Source of the DNA: Scybalousia_A sp045221575
GTDB taxonomy: Bacteria; Bacteroidota; Bacteroidia; Bacteroidales; P3
Direction: 5' to 3'
Length of the DNA: 64,000 nucleotides
Assembly (NCBI GenBank): GCA_045221575.1
Contig: JBGUWU010000010.1
Location: 31,927 to 95,926, forward strand
Each line of letters opens with the position of its first letter. Positions within the stretch are counted from its first letter, which is position 1. The position numbers were made by a program, and so were the translations under genes. The notes below the pieces were generated by a model. It did not search any database, was not told the origin of the DNA, and worked only from the letters and a program-made list of their open reading frames with translations. Below, piece by piece: positions 9,901 to 18,430 of this stretch.

Positions 9901-11135
9901 AAATCTTGTCCAGAAACGAAGCCCATGCCTTGCAAAGTGTTGCCAACGGTATTTATGTTTCTAAGATTATTAGGATTAACATTAACTAATAAATCATTAG
10001 ACAGATAATTATCGGGATATTCTGAACCATACGGATTAGTAATATAAGGAGTTGTGCCAAAAGGATTCTTTTCTCCTAAATCAGCAAAAGCAACTATGTT
10101 TCTATTGTTATTAACTGCACTACCAATATTTGTTCTCCAAACCTCAATCTTTGTTATTATGATGTTGCTATTGATGATTGGAAGCGTTTCCATCGCCATA
10201 TTGTAGTTGTCATAGAAGTATTGAGCAAGGAAGAAGTGCTTATTTTCATCGTATTCGTCAGCTTTGAAATTAAATTCTTGAGTTTGAGCTCCGTTTTGTA
10301 CTGTTATGTTTTGACTCTCACTTTTTTGTTGAGAACCAATAACGTCTAAAATTAAGTTACCAAATTTAAGTTTAGCTTTAATACCGAAGAGATTTTGCAC
10401 GCCTGTTATGAGTGTTGTTGGCAGAGGGAAAGAAACATTACCTACTTCCAAGAGTTGTAATATATCATCTTCCTTTCCTTCGTATTTTAACTTCAATAAT
10501 TCCTTTTCAAAGTCAAACGTTGCACCGCTATTGTAGTTAAATGTAAAAGTAATCGCCGTTCCAATCTGTGCTAAGGCGTTAAACTGAATATCTTCATCAA
10601 AATCAAATCTTGTAACACTTCGTGCGTTTTCATTCAAAGAAAGATTTTCATTCTTATTATTAACCAAAGCAAACTTTAAATCCACGCCTCCCGAAAGTCT
10701 AATGTCTATATCTTGACCTCCGAATATCTTATCCATCCATTCACTGTTGATTCTTAGTTTTGGAATCAAAGAAGATAAACTCTCATCATTTTGTAATAGA
10801 AGAGCATTTCCTGATTTGTTCTTCCAATAACTATCAATCATTCGGTCTAGATCATACTTTTGATATTCAGCAAAGGTGAGTTTTCTACTTTCTAAGACGA
10901 CATCGCCCACTTTTTTGAACTCTATGTATTCATTATTCACAGGGTCGTATTCTACAGTCGTGGTTATATTTTGTGGATCATTGAGATACAAAGGACTTTC
11001 TCCATTTTCTTTCACAGGAAAATGAAGAGAATCAGGATTAGATAGAGAGCTATGATTCCAAACACTTGCAAAAACGTTTGAGCAAGTAAGAGTAATGATA
11101 GTAATAATTAATATACAAACTTTTTTTATTGTCAT
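3951..11135 (-). CDS. sprA: SprA/Sov, outer-membrane translocon of the type IX secretion system
   Basis: Very large outer-membrane protein, 2394 residues, close to the known SprA/Sov size. It starts with an N-terminal signal peptide of about 23 residues (hydrophobic ILIITIITLTC core, then VFAS). The rest is rich in alternating beta-strand and aromatic segments, as expected of the giant barrel that exports T9SS cargo. The recognisable stretch with YIDDFETSKRSYDLR and NAWFLAS is typical of the family, and the C-terminus ends in aromatic beta-strands. It lies 8 bp after ruvA, an order I recall from other Bacteroidetes. Its presence means the cell can secrete proteins carrying T9SS C-terminal signals, whether or not it glides. 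Confidence 0.93.
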   Translation of the reverse strand: MTIKKVCILIITIITLTCSNVFASVWNHSSLSNPDSLHFPVKENGESPLYLNDPQNITTTVEYDPVNNEYIEFKKVGDVVLESRKLTFAEYQKYDLDRMIDSYWKNKSGNALLLQNDESLSSLIPKLRINSEWMDKIFGGQDIDIRLSGGVDLKFALVNNKNENLSLNENARSVTRFDFDEDIQFNALAQIGTAITFTFNYNSGATFDFEKELLKLKYEGKEDDILQLLEVGNVSFPLPTTLITGVQNLFGIKAKLKFGNLILDVIGSQQKSESQNITVQNGAQTQEFNFKADEYDENKHFFLAQYFYDNYNMAMETLPIINSNIIITKIEVWRTNIGSAVNNNRNIVAFADLGEKNPFGTTPYITNPYGSEYPDNYLSNDLLVNVNPNNLRNINTVGNTLQGMGFVSGQDFEKVESARKLSENEYTFNSQLGFISLNQALSNDQVLAVAFQYQIVGDTTVYQVGEFSDEGITDPNTLVVKLLKSSTLNVRNPMWKLMMKNIYWIGSSQITSEDFRLNIMYLGDEEGIETGYFNEGPLKAVPLIQVFGLDRMDTRQNMYPDGVFDFVEFSSSNAGLINASKGLIYFPTVEPFGKDLRAALNDDEFANRYCFDSLYTLTRSQAQQYTENNKYYLEGRYRSSSSNGEISLGAVNVPQGSVTVMAGGIQLQEGVDYTVDYAMGRVKIINGAYLSSGTPITVSTESNSTFSMTTKWMLGLRGTYTFSPELSLGATFMHLHETPLTQKVNYGEEPISNSLIGLDFHLTKQVPFITKLIDWLPFYSTNTPSTLNFEGEIAEFIPGNPSVIGSSGTSYIDDFETSKRSYDLRAVNAWFLASTPQDFNAPGTLFPETFKNSGLAYGFNRAKLAWYSIDDNFYTGAAPSNINNDDKSKPYAREILESEVYPNKELIQGQRNNIHEFNLAFYPKERGPYNYDTLSPWSYGLDANGELNRPETRWGGIMRKLDATDFESANIESIDFWLMDPFIEDPNSEGGKLYFNLGDISEDILRDGRKSYENGLPTSATVTDVDTTIWGRVPRLQAVVNAFSNDNNSRQYQDIGYDGLNSTDEQSFFDNFLQIYQNQLTPDAYQKLIKDPSADDFMYFRSNEYDKNNTKITDRYKRYNNPEGNSSVTTTGESQQATALPNVEDINQDNTLSEAENYYEYVIDLDPMHMNVGENYIDDIQEAYNVSLANGGTTNCKWYHFKIPVREPDRKIGTIDGFQSIRFIRTYLRGFKEPVILRFASFELVSAEWRKYNDNLLAFGQIPTGTQSENTTLTIGTVNIEENGKRSPVAYCLPPGIEREKQYSTTSYVKQNEQSLSIKVTNLADGDARAIYKTMDFDMRQYNKLRMFVHGEKVNEFDDYKDGEVSVFIRLGTDFTSNYYEYELPLSFTPWHTSMLENKIVWPEANNITINLDSIVKVKTNRNALIRSGNTNYSTSVPYSEYINGRKITVIGSPNIANVKVLMIGIRNPKKQNLYDGDDMLPKSVEVWVNELRLTDFDRSRGWATRGTLRTNLADLGDLALSGSYKSAGFGTIEQTISTISQDNVSTFDIATNLEIGKFFPDRFGIRLPFHFDYSQTISNPRYNPLDPDVFLKDDLLSYRSERERDSIRHMVQDYNTITNFSFMNVRKERVGNAAANRHFYDIENFNLSYSYTKNYSRSVDVEYDERTQNRLMLGYQYDIQDRGWKPFAKVPMFKSKSFTILRDFTLHFKPKNITFRSDMMKDFQESKLRSKSQGLVIMEPMFYQNFYWNREYGLKWDITQNIRTEYSARMNALIEEPRGRLDTRAKRDSVWQSIRDLGKAQQYHQQLQINFNVPISKIPMFSWLRLTTSYTGQYTFQSATEATAQLGNTIENNRKINYNSTATFGNIYTKVPFIKKAYDARDKNKDKITSSPRLPDRNKPEDKKDAADSTADSTKNSLQWLKDLGYFSIRLATSLKSLHFNYTLNDGIYIPGFMPRAKYLGMTPNNDWAPGLGFVFGSQKNIMPNAIRRGWLSTDTMLNAAYVSKMSRNLNVTAKFEIIKEFNIDITFKKVKSEQYSAYYKYNADYDRVFGPTTPYRNGSYEISFFALGTMFKGMDDKNISETFELFLKNRSTIAERLAEENREHHSDYLGDPVLDTVNGNYYPDGYGATSQQVLIPAFLAAYSGKSAKKQSLSPFLSMPMPNFKITYTGLGKNEWVKKWANSFTISSNYICNYKVSSFYTNTSVPDVSTYDYGTEWIRNSINNNFVPKQNIDQIIISEQLSPLIKIEIFLKNSLELNFEFKKERNLSLSFSNTQLTEVNRFGFVFGGGYRFKDVAISIRTGGQSTRQFKSDILLKADFSITTNKTILRKIDQNVNIISSGTKVTNLSLSGEYSLTEKIIFKAFFDITINSPYISSSYPNSTTEGGFSLRIVF

Positions 11136-11143
11136 ACAAGACT

Positions 11144-11734
11144 TTATAAGCGTTTCAGTGACTCTTTTATCAAGTTTTCTACATTTAGTTGGGCATTTTC
11201 TTTCAAAATCTTGTCTAAAGTTTTCTCCACAATGACTTTGTTGAAACCCAATGTCTGTAATGCTAATAACGCTTCTTCGCGGTTTTTATTGTTTGTTTGG
11301 CTTGCTATGTTAGATACATCAGAAGAATAATCCCATTTTTGAATTTTGTCTTTCAAATCCACGATTACTCTCTGAGCAGTCTTGTTTCCTATTCCTTTTA
11401 TAGCGTTTATGGATTTAATATCTTCAGAACTTATAGCCTTAACTAATTCATCTGCATTCAAAGAAGAAAGCATTACTCTTGCCGTATTTGGTCCTATGCC
11501 ACTAACTCCAATTAACAAGCGAAACAATTCTCGCTCTTTTTCATCAGCAAAGCCATAAAGAATCTGAGCATCTTCTCTCACTACAAAATGAACAAAGACC
11601 TTACCCTCTGTTTTTTCTTTTAATAGAGAATAAGTGTTAAGACTAATTTCTATTTTATAACCAACTCCGTTGCAATCAACGATTACAAAGGAAGGATTCA
11701 TCAAAGCAAATTTACCATTCAAATATTCGTACAT
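11144..11734 (-). CDS. ruvA: Holliday junction branch migration protein RuvA
   Basis: DNA-binding subunit of the RuvAB branch-migration motor. I chose the ATG at 11734 (protein begins MYEYLNGKF), giving 196 residues, the normal RuvA length. The frame stays open 22 codons further upstream, but that extension is hydrophobic and unlike RuvA. Domain I (oligonucleotide-binding fold) covers residues 1-62. The paired helix-hairpin-helix motifs are GVSGIGPNTAR and AIKGIGNKTAQ. A C-terminal domain III that contacts RuvB follows a flexible linker. It heads the ruvA-sprA-cupin run, so a repair gene and a secretion gene appear to share a transcript. Confidence 0.95.
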   Translation of the reverse strand: MYEYLNGKFALMNPSFVIVDCNGVGYKIEISLNTYSLLKEKTEGKVFVHFVVREDAQILYGFADEKERELFRLLIGVSGIGPNTARVMLSSLNADELVKAISSEDIKSINAIKGIGNKTAQRVIVDLKDKIQKWDYSSDVSNIASQTNNKNREEALLALQTLGFNKVIVEKTLDKILKENAQLNVENLIKESLKRL

Positions 11735-11823
11735 AATAGTTTTGAAATAGTTATAAAGAAGTAACGAATGAATATAAAAAAAATTGTATCTCATTCTCAC
11801 TACTAACTAATATAACAGCAAAA

Positions 11824-12000
11824 TCAATGAATTTTTATGTCAAACTAAGTCTAAATTTTGCCACTCTTGATTTAAATCATGCAGAACTTGGTTTTCATGT
11901 CAAAAAATAGTTTTTTTTGAGTAAAAGAGTTGATTTAGCGAAAACAGAACTTGAAGTGGTGAAAAATAAACCAAAAGAGGCAAAAAGAAAATGAGATTTG
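11824..12000. repeat. Degenerate dispersed ACTTG/TTGGC element, copy 1, in the ruvA/DUF4175 gap
   Basis: The 427-bp divergent gap between ruvA and the DUF4175 gene holds no gene. Within it are TTTTGCCACTCTTGATTT, GCAGAACTTGG, TTTTCATGTCAAAA and GTGAAAAATAAACC, in the same order as related words in the gaps at 44.5 kb (reverse orientation) and 52.7 kb. It also contains one GTAAAAGAGTTGATTT word seen in two other gaps. The copies are only partly alike, so boundaries are approximate. Confidence 0.45.
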
Positions 12001-12108
12001 CTTATGTCTATATCAAAGAAAATCAATAGAAAACAAACTATATTTGAGCAAAATTTTAATCTGTTTATTGGCTTAATAGAACTTTAGATAAAGTTTAGTG
12101 TCTTACAT

Positions 12109-12139
12109 TTTGGAGTTTAATTTTTTTTGTGTAATTTTG
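12109..12139 (+). promoter_or_regulatory. Bacteroidetes-type promoter of the DUF4175 gene
   Basis: TTTG at 12109-12112, a 19-bp spacer and TAATTTTG at 12132-12139 match the TTTG/TAnnTTTG consensus, 22 bp ahead of the start codon. Confidence 0.6.
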
Positions 12140-12161
12140 CAAGAAACAAAAGAAGTGGGCT

Positions 12162-15100
12162 TTGATGAATAACAAAATAATCAACAAACTAAATGACTTT
12201 ATTCGCTCCTATTATAAGAATCTCGTAATAAGAGGTTTAGTTTCTTCTTTATTGTTGTTGGCTATCTTCTTTGTTGTGCTTGCATTACTTGAATATTTTG
12301 GTTGGCAAGGTCAATTAATGCGTACAATTATTTTTTATTCATATATCGTTCTTGCTTTTGGTGTTCTGATATTTTGGGTTCTTATTCCACTTGCTAAGAT
12401 ATTTTCTATAGGAAAGACGATTTCCTACAAACAAGCAGCAAAAATAATAGGTAATCACTTCGTTGAGATAAAAGATAAGTTGCTTAATTTATTAGAATTA
12501 CAAGAATTAGCAGAACAGAACGAAGATTCTTTAAATAATAACTCACTTCTTGTTGCAGCGATAGAACAAAAGACTCTTTCGCTTTCTCCTATTCCGTTTT
12601 ATAAGGCAATAGATAAAACAAAGACAAAGAGATATGCTAAGATACTTGCAGGAGTTTTTGTAGGTATTCTTGTTCTTTCTCTATGTTTTCCAAAGCTGTT
12701 TTCTGAACCTGCAACGCGTTATATTCATCATAATGTTTTTTATGAGAAGCCTGCACCATTTCGTTTTATATTCGATGAGAATGTTAAGGCGATACAGCAC
12801 AATGATGTAGATATAAACTTGAAAGTTGAGGGAGAGATGTTGCCTGATAAAGTTAATATCTTGATAAATGGGCAAAGTTTGGAGATGAAAAAGAAAGATA
12901 AAACTCATTTTCTTTACACTATCTCGCAAATCCCAAGAACAACAATTCTACAATTTGAAGCGGTAGGAGTAAAGAGTAAAATATATACGGTAAAAGTAAA
13001 TCCAAAACCTGTTTTGACAGACCTAAAAGCAGAAATTGTTTATCCAAAATATACTCGTTTGAAAAATGAAACGCTTAACAATGTTACAGATATTTCTGTT
13101 CCTGAAGGCACACAAATAAATTGGATAATAAGAAGTAAAGACACTAAAGAAATACTCTTTAAGAGTAATGATAATATAACTAAACTGTCTGTATTAAAAG
13201 ATATTACAAACCATTCTGTGAAATATCTTTCTTCGCAAAGCATTAGTATAAAGATGAAAAACTATCATACTTTATCAGAAGATAGTTTGGCTTTCTTTGT
13301 TAATACTATAAAAGATGAAAGACCACAGATTGCTATAATAGAAGAAAAAGATGGTGATTTAGCAGATAAGGTTTATTTTCGCGGACAGATAAAAGATGAT
13401 TATGGTTTCTCACGTTTGGAATTTCATATAAAGGTAACTAACTCTAATGGCAACACTTATTTAGACAATAAAAAACCTTTGACTTTTACAACAAGCGAAA
13501 ATGCTCAAGAGTTCTACTATTTGTTAGACTTAGATGAGTATAAGATTAACGCAGGCGATAAGGTGGAGTATTATTTTGAGGTATGGGACAATGATGGCAT
13601 ACATGGAGCAAAAAATACAAGGAGTCAGAGTTTTAATATTGCAATCCCTGATAGTAAGGAGGTAGAAAAGAAGGTAGAAGACAATACTAAAGACATTAGC
13701 AAGGAAGCCGACAAAGCACTGAAAGAACTTAAAGATTTGCAAAAGAAAATCAACGAACTAACAAAGCGTTTGACTGAGAACAAGGAACTAACTTGGAAAG
13801 ATAAACAAGAGTTAGAGAACTTAAAGAATAAACAAGAGAAGATAAGAAAGAATATTCAAAACATACAAGAGAAGATTCAGGAGAATACAAACTTAGAAGA
13901 GAAGTTCAATAACAGTATTGACGAGGAGCTAATCAAGAAGCAAATGGAAATAGAAGACCTCTTCAAATCTTTAGAGAACAAGGAGCTCAATGAACTGATG
14001 AAACAGATAGAGCAACTTACAAAGCAGAACCTTGATAAAGATAAAATGAATGAGAGCTTTAAAGATTTGCAGATGAAAAACGAAGAGTTGTCTAAGCAAT
14101 TAGATAAAAACTTAGAGTTATATAAGCGTTTGGACGTTGAAAAAAATATTACTGATGTTGTAGATAAACTCAAAGAACTTGCAAAGAAACAGGAAGCCCT
14201 TGCAAAAGAGACTTCGGATAAGAAATCCAATAAGCAAGATCTTTTAAAGAAACAAGAAGAGATAAGTAAAGAGTTTAAGGATTTGCAGAAGAAGATGAAT
14301 GATATTCAAAAGAAAAATGCAGCCTTAGACGAACCATTTAAGTTTGGACGAGATAAGAAAAAAGAAGACGGAATAAATAAAGATATATCAGAAGCTCAAG
14401 ATAAGATAAATAACAACAAAAACAAAGATGCTTCAAAGCAACAACAGAATGCATCAAAGCAGATGCAAGAAATGGCAGACAAAATGGAACAAGGAATGGA
14501 GGAAAGTCAGGAAGAACAATTGGCGGAAGATATAAATAATGTTAGACAGATATTAAAGAATCTTGTAACTCTGTCTAAGAGTGAAGAGTCTTTGATTTAT
14601 GCTACTCAGAAGACTGCTGTTAATGACCCTGCTTATCAAAACATAATCAATAAGCAAAATACCATAAAGGAGAGTATGAAAGATATATCTGATTCTTTGT
14701 ATAATATAAGCAAACGTCAGCCACAAGTGAGCAACGTTATACATGAAGAAACCTACAAGGTGATAGCAAATATAAATACTTCTCTTGATAAACTGTTGAA
14801 ATTTAATCAAGGTTATTACAATGCAATACATAATACTCAAGCTGCAACTTCTCAACAATATGCAATGACTTCAATGAATAACCTTTCTTTGCTTTTAGCC
14901 GAGAGTTTGGATAATATGAACAAGCAACAAGGTCAAGCAAAGAACAAGAAAAGTAAAGCATCTCAACAATGTAATAATCCATCTTCTTCCGGTGGGAAAA
15001 AAGATGCAAAAAATATGAGACAATTACAAGAAGCCTTGAATAAAGAAATTCAGCGTTTGCAAAAAGAACTTGAAAAACAAGGAAACAAACCAAGAAAAAT

Positions 15101-15542
15101 AGGGGAGGGAAAACAACTTAATGAAGAATTAGCAAAAGCGGCTGCTCAACAAGAAATGATAAGGAAGATGATGGAAGAGTATTTGAAGGAAATGAAAGAC
15201 GAAAGCGGAAAGTCAGCTGGAGGAATGAATAAGGTATTGAAAAATATGGAAGATACGGAAAAGGATATTGTGAATAAAAGAATAAATGCTAATACTATAA
15301 AACGCCAAAATGAGATACTTACTCGTATGCTTGAAAGTGAGAGAGCAGAAAAGAAACGAGATAAAGATAATGAGCGAAAATCAACAACGGGAATTGATAA
15401 AAAACAAAATGATAATAAAAATTTTGAAGCTTTTAATAAGTTGAAAAATAGAGAAATGGAGTTGTTTAAGGAAATACCTCCTGTATATTCTTCCTATTAT
15501 AAAGCAAAAATTAATGAATATTTTTATAACTTTGGGCGATAA
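12162..15542 (+). CDS. DUF4175-type membrane protein with long coiled coil
   Basis: A 1126-residue envelope protein. Two close transmembrane helices lie near residues 24-45 and 54-80 and a third near 168-185, followed by an extracytoplasmic beta-rich region up to about residue 500. From about residue 505 to 720 the sequence is an almost uninterrupted lysine/glutamate coiled coil, and further Gln/Lys/Glu-rich coiled coil runs to the end. The layout fits the DUF4175 family of Bacteroidetes, whose function is unknown. It has its own promoter. The next gene begins inside its last codons or just after, depending on the start chosen. A structural role in the envelope is only a guess. Confidence 0.75.
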   Translation: MMNNKIINKLNDFIRSYYKNLVIRGLVSSLLLLAIFFVVLALLEYFGWQGQLMRTIIFYSYIVLAFGVLIFWVLIPLAKIFSIGKTISYKQAAKIIGNHFVEIKDKLLNLLELQELAEQNEDSLNNNSLLVAAIEQKTLSLSPIPFYKAIDKTKTKRYAKILAGVFVGILVLSLCFPKLFSEPATRYIHHNVFYEKPAPFRFIFDENVKAIQHNDVDINLKVEGEMLPDKVNILINGQSLEMKKKDKTHFLYTISQIPRTTILQFEAVGVKSKIYTVKVNPKPVLTDLKAEIVYPKYTRLKNETLNNVTDISVPEGTQINWIIRSKDTKEILFKSNDNITKLSVLKDITNHSVKYLSSQSISIKMKNYHTLSEDSLAFFVNTIKDERPQIAIIEEKDGDLADKVYFRGQIKDDYGFSRLEFHIKVTNSNGNTYLDNKKPLTFTTSENAQEFYYLLDLDEYKINAGDKVEYYFEVWDNDGIHGAKNTRSQSFNIAIPDSKEVEKKVEDNTKDISKEADKALKELKDLQKKINELTKRLTENKELTWKDKQELENLKNKQEKIRKNIQNIQEKIQENTNLEEKFNNSIDEELIKKQMEIEDLFKSLENKELNELMKQIEQLTKQNLDKDKMNESFKDLQMKNEELSKQLDKNLELYKRLDVEKNITDVVDKLKELAKKQEALAKETSDKKSNKQDLLKKQEEISKEFKDLQKKMNDIQKKNAALDEPFKFGRDKKKEDGINKDISEAQDKINNNKNKDASKQQQNASKQMQEMADKMEQGMEESQEEQLAEDINNVRQILKNLVTLSKSEESLIYATQKTAVNDPAYQNIINKQNTIKESMKDISDSLYNISKRQPQVSNVIHEETYKVIANINTSLDKLLKFNQGYYNAIHNTQAATSQQYAMTSMNNLSLLLAESLDNMNKQQGQAKNKKSKASQQCNNPSSSGGKKDAKNMRQLQEALNKEIQRLQKELEKQGNKPRKIGEGKQLNEELAKAAAQQEMIRKMMEEYLKEMKDESGKSAGGMNKVLKNMEDTEKDIVNKRINANTIKRQNEILTRMLESERAEKKRDKDNERKSTTGIDKKQNDNKNFEAFNKLKNREMELFKEIPPVYSSYYKAKINEYFYNFGR

Positions 15543-15558
15543 TTTACGTATAAGAACT

Positions 15559-15996
15559 ATGATGAAAAAAGATACTATAGAGATAAAAGATAAAGACGCT
15601 TTAAGAGTTGAGGAATTTATTGAAGGAATATGTGCAGATAATCATCTACACAATTATTTGGGCAGTATTTCTGTTGCAGTATCAACAGCTTTGAGCGTTG
15701 TTGAAGGAAATATTACATTGTGTTTTGAGAAATGTATAGGTGGTGTATGCTTTACAATAAACACAGAGACAGAAAACAGTTTCTCTTCTTTGATAAATGA
15801 AAATGCTGAGCAAGATAATGAACTGTCATTCCTTGTAAATGCTTTAACAGATGAAATAGAGATTAAAGAAGATGGTAAAGTATTGGATTTAATTTTCTAT
15901 GTTAATGGTATTGATGAAGAACTTGCAATGAGAAGAAAAGAATTGTTGCACGAATATTCTAAAAACCTTGTTTCTCAATTAGAGATGAAAAATTAG
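15559..15996 (+). CDS. Small protein, possibly a degenerate RsbW-like (GHKL) ATPase
   Basis: The chosen ATG at 15559 gives a 145-residue protein; a start at 15514 would overlap the DUF4175 gene by 29 bp and adds residues that look like a frame shadow. The fold suggested by the sequence is that of small histidine-kinase-like ATPases: a helix (LGSISVAVSTALSVVEG) where the N-box should be, a beta-strand pair, and a late strand VLDLIFYVNG. The usual N-box Asn and a clear G1 box (DxGxG) are absent, so ATP binding is doubtful. Bacteroidetes genomes often have such a protein in this position before ybeY. No function can be assigned. Confidence 0.6.
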   Translation: MMKKDTIEIKDKDALRVEEFIEGICADNHLHNYLGSISVAVSTALSVVEGNITLCFEKCIGGVCFTINTETENSFSSLINENAEQDNELSFLVNALTDEIEIKEDGKVLDLIFYVNGIDEELAMRRKELLHEYSKNLVSQLEMKN

Positions 15997-16172
15997 AAAT
16001 TGCGAAAAACCTAAGCAGGTAATAACACATAACTATTATTTCCTTTAAGCGTTAATACGATAATTACTAATTACCTGCAGTAATTTGGCTGTCTTCTTCG
16101 AAGCCACCCCAATTTCTCATTACTCATTACTAATTTCTAATTATTAATTACTAATTACTAATTACTAATAAA
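15989..16172. repeat. Heptad-repeat element, locus 1 (arrays on both sides of a core)
   Basis: It starts with AATTAGAAATTG, which overlaps the stop of the preceding gene, and ends with an array of TTACTAA/TTTCTAA units reading in the opposite sense. Between them lie an inverted pair GCAGGTAAT (16015-16023) and ATTACCTGC (16070-16078), and the conserved core GGCTGTCTTCTTCGAAGCC with CACCCC at 16087-16110. It fills the 180-bp gap before ybeY. Confidence 0.7.
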
Positions 16173-16175
16173 AAA

Positions 16176-16595
16176 ATGGCAATAAGTTTTAATTTTGATA
16201 ATTCTTTTAACCTTAAAAATAGACTTAAAATTAAGCGTTGGATAAAGCAAGTTGTGGAAAACGCAGGTTGTAAGCTTGGAGATGTGTCTTATATCTTTTG
16301 TTCTGATGAAAAGATATTGGAGGTAAATAAACAATATCTTAATCATGACTTTTATACAGATATTATCACCTTTGACTATGTTGAAAAAGATAGAATAAAT
16401 GGTGATATTTTTATTTCTACAGATAGAGTAAAAGAAAATGCTTCGCAGTTTGATGTTGATTTTGAAGAGGAGTTGCATCGTGTAATTATACATGGAATAC
16501 TTCATCTTTTAGGTCAAGAAGACCATACTCCAAAAGAAGAACAACAAATGCGAAAGAAAGAAAACGAAGCACTTAAATTAATGAGAAATTTCTAA
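16176..16595 (+). CDS. ybeY: Endoribonuclease YbeY, 16S rRNA maturation
   Basis: Metal-dependent single-strand endoribonuclease used in 16S rRNA 3'-end processing and ribosome quality control. It has 139 residues. The metal site is the HGILHLLGQEDH stretch, with His106, His110 and His117. The spacing between the second and third His is one residue longer than in the E. coli motif. The upstream DVSYIFCSDEKI and HDFYTDIITFDY segments are typical of the family. Its stop codon lies inside a heptad repeat (locus 2), which forms a hairpin between this gene and the convergent ABC exporter gene. Confidence 0.92.
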   Translation: MAISFNFDNSFNLKNRLKIKRWIKQVVENAGCKLGDVSYIFCSDEKILEVNKQYLNHDFYTDIITFDYVEKDRINGDIFISTDRVKENASQFDVDFEEELHRVIIHGILHLLGQEDHTPKEEQQMRKKENEALKLMRNF

Positions 16596-16618
16596 TTACT
16601 AATTTCTCATTTCTAATT
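16582..16618. repeat. Heptad-repeat locus 2, hairpin between convergent genes
   Basis: ATGAGAAATT and AATTTCTCAT form an inverted repeat around TTACTAA units. The left arm is inside the last codons of ybeY. It may act as the terminator for the two convergent genes, although a clear T-run is missing. Confidence 0.55.
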
Positions 16619-16620
16619 AA

Positions 16621-18417
16621 CTATAGTTCTTGCATGGTATAAAGGTTGTAGTATAAACCTTTTCTGTCATATAATTCTTGATGAGTTCCTTCTTCTTTTA
16701 TTTCTCCTTGTTCTAAGACAAGAATTTTGTCTGCATTTTTTATTGTAGAAAGTCTATGTGCAATAACTATTACTGTTCTGTTTTGAGAAAGATTATCTAA
16801 AGCTTCTTGAACCAATACTTCGCTCTTGTTGTCTAAAGCAGAAGTTGCTTCATCTAATATTAGTATGTCTGAATTTCTTAATACTGCACGAGCAATAGCT
16901 ATTCTCTGCTTTTGGCCACCAGACAGTTTATCTCCTTTATCTCCTATGTTGGTTTCATATTGTTCAGGTAAAGAAAGTATAAATTCTTCAGCGTTGGCTA
17001 TTTGAGCAGCTTTCTGTATTTGTTCAAAAGAGTATTTTGTATTGCCGAAAGCGATATTATTTTTAATGCTATCATTGACAAGTATTGTTTCTTGTCCGAC
17101 TATAGAGATGTTATCTCTTATTTTAGATGAATTAATGTCTTTTATGGAAATATCATCAAAAGATATATCTCCACTATCTGCAAGATAAAACTTTTCTATC
17201 AAGTCTATCATTGTTGTTTTTCCAGAACCAGAAGGTCCAACGATAGCAGTTGTTTTCCCTTTTTCAAATAGACAAGAGATGTTCTTTAAAACAGGTACTC
17301 CTTTTTCGTAAGAGAAAGAAACATTATTAAATGATATTCCTTTTGTTATTCTTGGAAACTCTTTAGAATTAATAGGTTCTTTTATAGAGTTTTCATTGTT
17401 TTCTATCTCAATAATTCTCTCCATAGAAGCAAGACCTTTCTTTATCTTATAGAAAGCAGTGGAAGCATCTTTGGCAGGTTTTATTATGAGAATAAAAAGA
17501 ATAAGATAAACGATGAACATAGTGCTTGTAAGTCCATCGCCAGATATTACTTCATTGCAACCTATTAAAAGAATAATAGCAACAACTATTGAAGAAAGTA
17601 CTTCACTTAAAGGTGATGCAAACTCTATTCTTCTATAAACAGTATTTCTTAGAGTAGTAAAGTCATTGTTTATTTTTTGAAATACTTTATTTACATATTC
17701 TATAGCAGTAAGAGATTTTATTATTCTAAGACCACCTACAGTCTGCTCAATAACTGAAACTATAACTCCATTGGTCTTTTGTAATCGTTTTGAATTAGAT
17801 TTTAATTTATGAGATAAGGTAGAAGTAACGATAATAACAATAGGGAAAAGAACAATAGTAACAAGGGTTAGTTTCCATTCAATATAGAAAAGAATACTAA
17901 GATACAAAACAACAACAATAATAGAATTGATTATAGTAGCTATTGACTTTAAAACAGTTTCATCATATTCTATAACATCAGAAGATATTCTTGAAAGCAG
18001 ATCTCCTTTCTTATGTTTTGTAAAGAAAGCTATATCTCTGGTAACAAAACATTGAAAAAGATTGTTGCGAATATTTCTTGTTATTTTGTTACGAGTACAA
18101 CCCATATAATACTCTGCTAACCACTCAAACAAATCTTTAAGCAAATATATAAGCAGAATAATTATGGTAAAATAAACGAGAGCATTTTGCTTTCCAAATG
18201 TAAGGAAATAACCATAAATATTATTCAGAAGTTTATCTAACTCAGTAACCGAAGCAGTATTATCTTCAATAAAGAGTATTTTTAAGAAGTTATTTAAAGA
18301 AAGAATAGAACAAATGGAAAATACAGACATCAACATAACCAAGAAAACGTAAAGTATATATCTTGGTATGTAAGGCTTTATATTTTTTAATATGAACTTT
18401 CTTTCTATTTTTGTCAT
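16621..18417 (-). CDS. ABC exporter, MsbA-like (fused membrane and ATPase domains)
   Basis: A half-transporter of 598 residues that should work as a homodimer in the inner membrane. The N-terminal half (to about residue 330) carries six membrane helices of the type I exporter fold. The ATPase half has Walker A GPSGSGKTT near residue 394, the signature LSGGQKQ near 499, Walker B ILILDEATSALD near 520 and the switch His in IVIAHRLST. Length and layout match MsbA and related lipid exporters, but the cargo cannot be read from sequence. A hairpin separates it from purB upstream, so it is probably transcribed alone. Confidence 0.88.
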   Translation of the reverse strand: MTKIERKFILKNIKPYIPRYILYVFLVMLMSVFSICSILSLNNFLKILFIEDNTASVTELDKLLNNIYGYFLTFGKQNALVYFTIIILLIYLLKDLFEWLAEYYMGCTRNKITRNIRNNLFQCFVTRDIAFFTKHKKGDLLSRISSDVIEYDETVLKSIATIINSIIVVVLYLSILFYIEWKLTLVTIVLFPIVIIVTSTLSHKLKSNSKRLQKTNGVIVSVIEQTVGGLRIIKSLTAIEYVNKVFQKINNDFTTLRNTVYRRIEFASPLSEVLSSIVVAIILLIGCNEVISGDGLTSTMFIVYLILFILIIKPAKDASTAFYKIKKGLASMERIIEIENNENSIKEPINSKEFPRITKGISFNNVSFSYEKGVPVLKNISCLFEKGKTTAIVGPSGSGKTTMIDLIEKFYLADSGDISFDDISIKDINSSKIRDNISIVGQETILVNDSIKNNIAFGNTKYSFEQIQKAAQIANAEEFILSLPEQYETNIGDKGDKLSGGQKQRIAIARAVLRNSDILILDEATSALDNKSEVLVQEALDNLSQNRTVIVIAHRLSTIKNADKILVLEQGEIKEEGTHQELYDRKGLYYNLYTMQEL

Positions 18418-18430
18418 AGTAACAATAAAT

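Noticed and set aside
3951..11135. Open frames on the plus strand inside sprA
   Set aside because: They are short, unlike any family, and lie opposite a continuous, convincing 2394-residue protein.
11735..11800. Longer RuvA starting at 11800
   Set aside because: The extra 22 residues are a hydrophobic low-complexity stretch unlike RuvA, and MYEYLNGKF at 11734 is the usual beginning.
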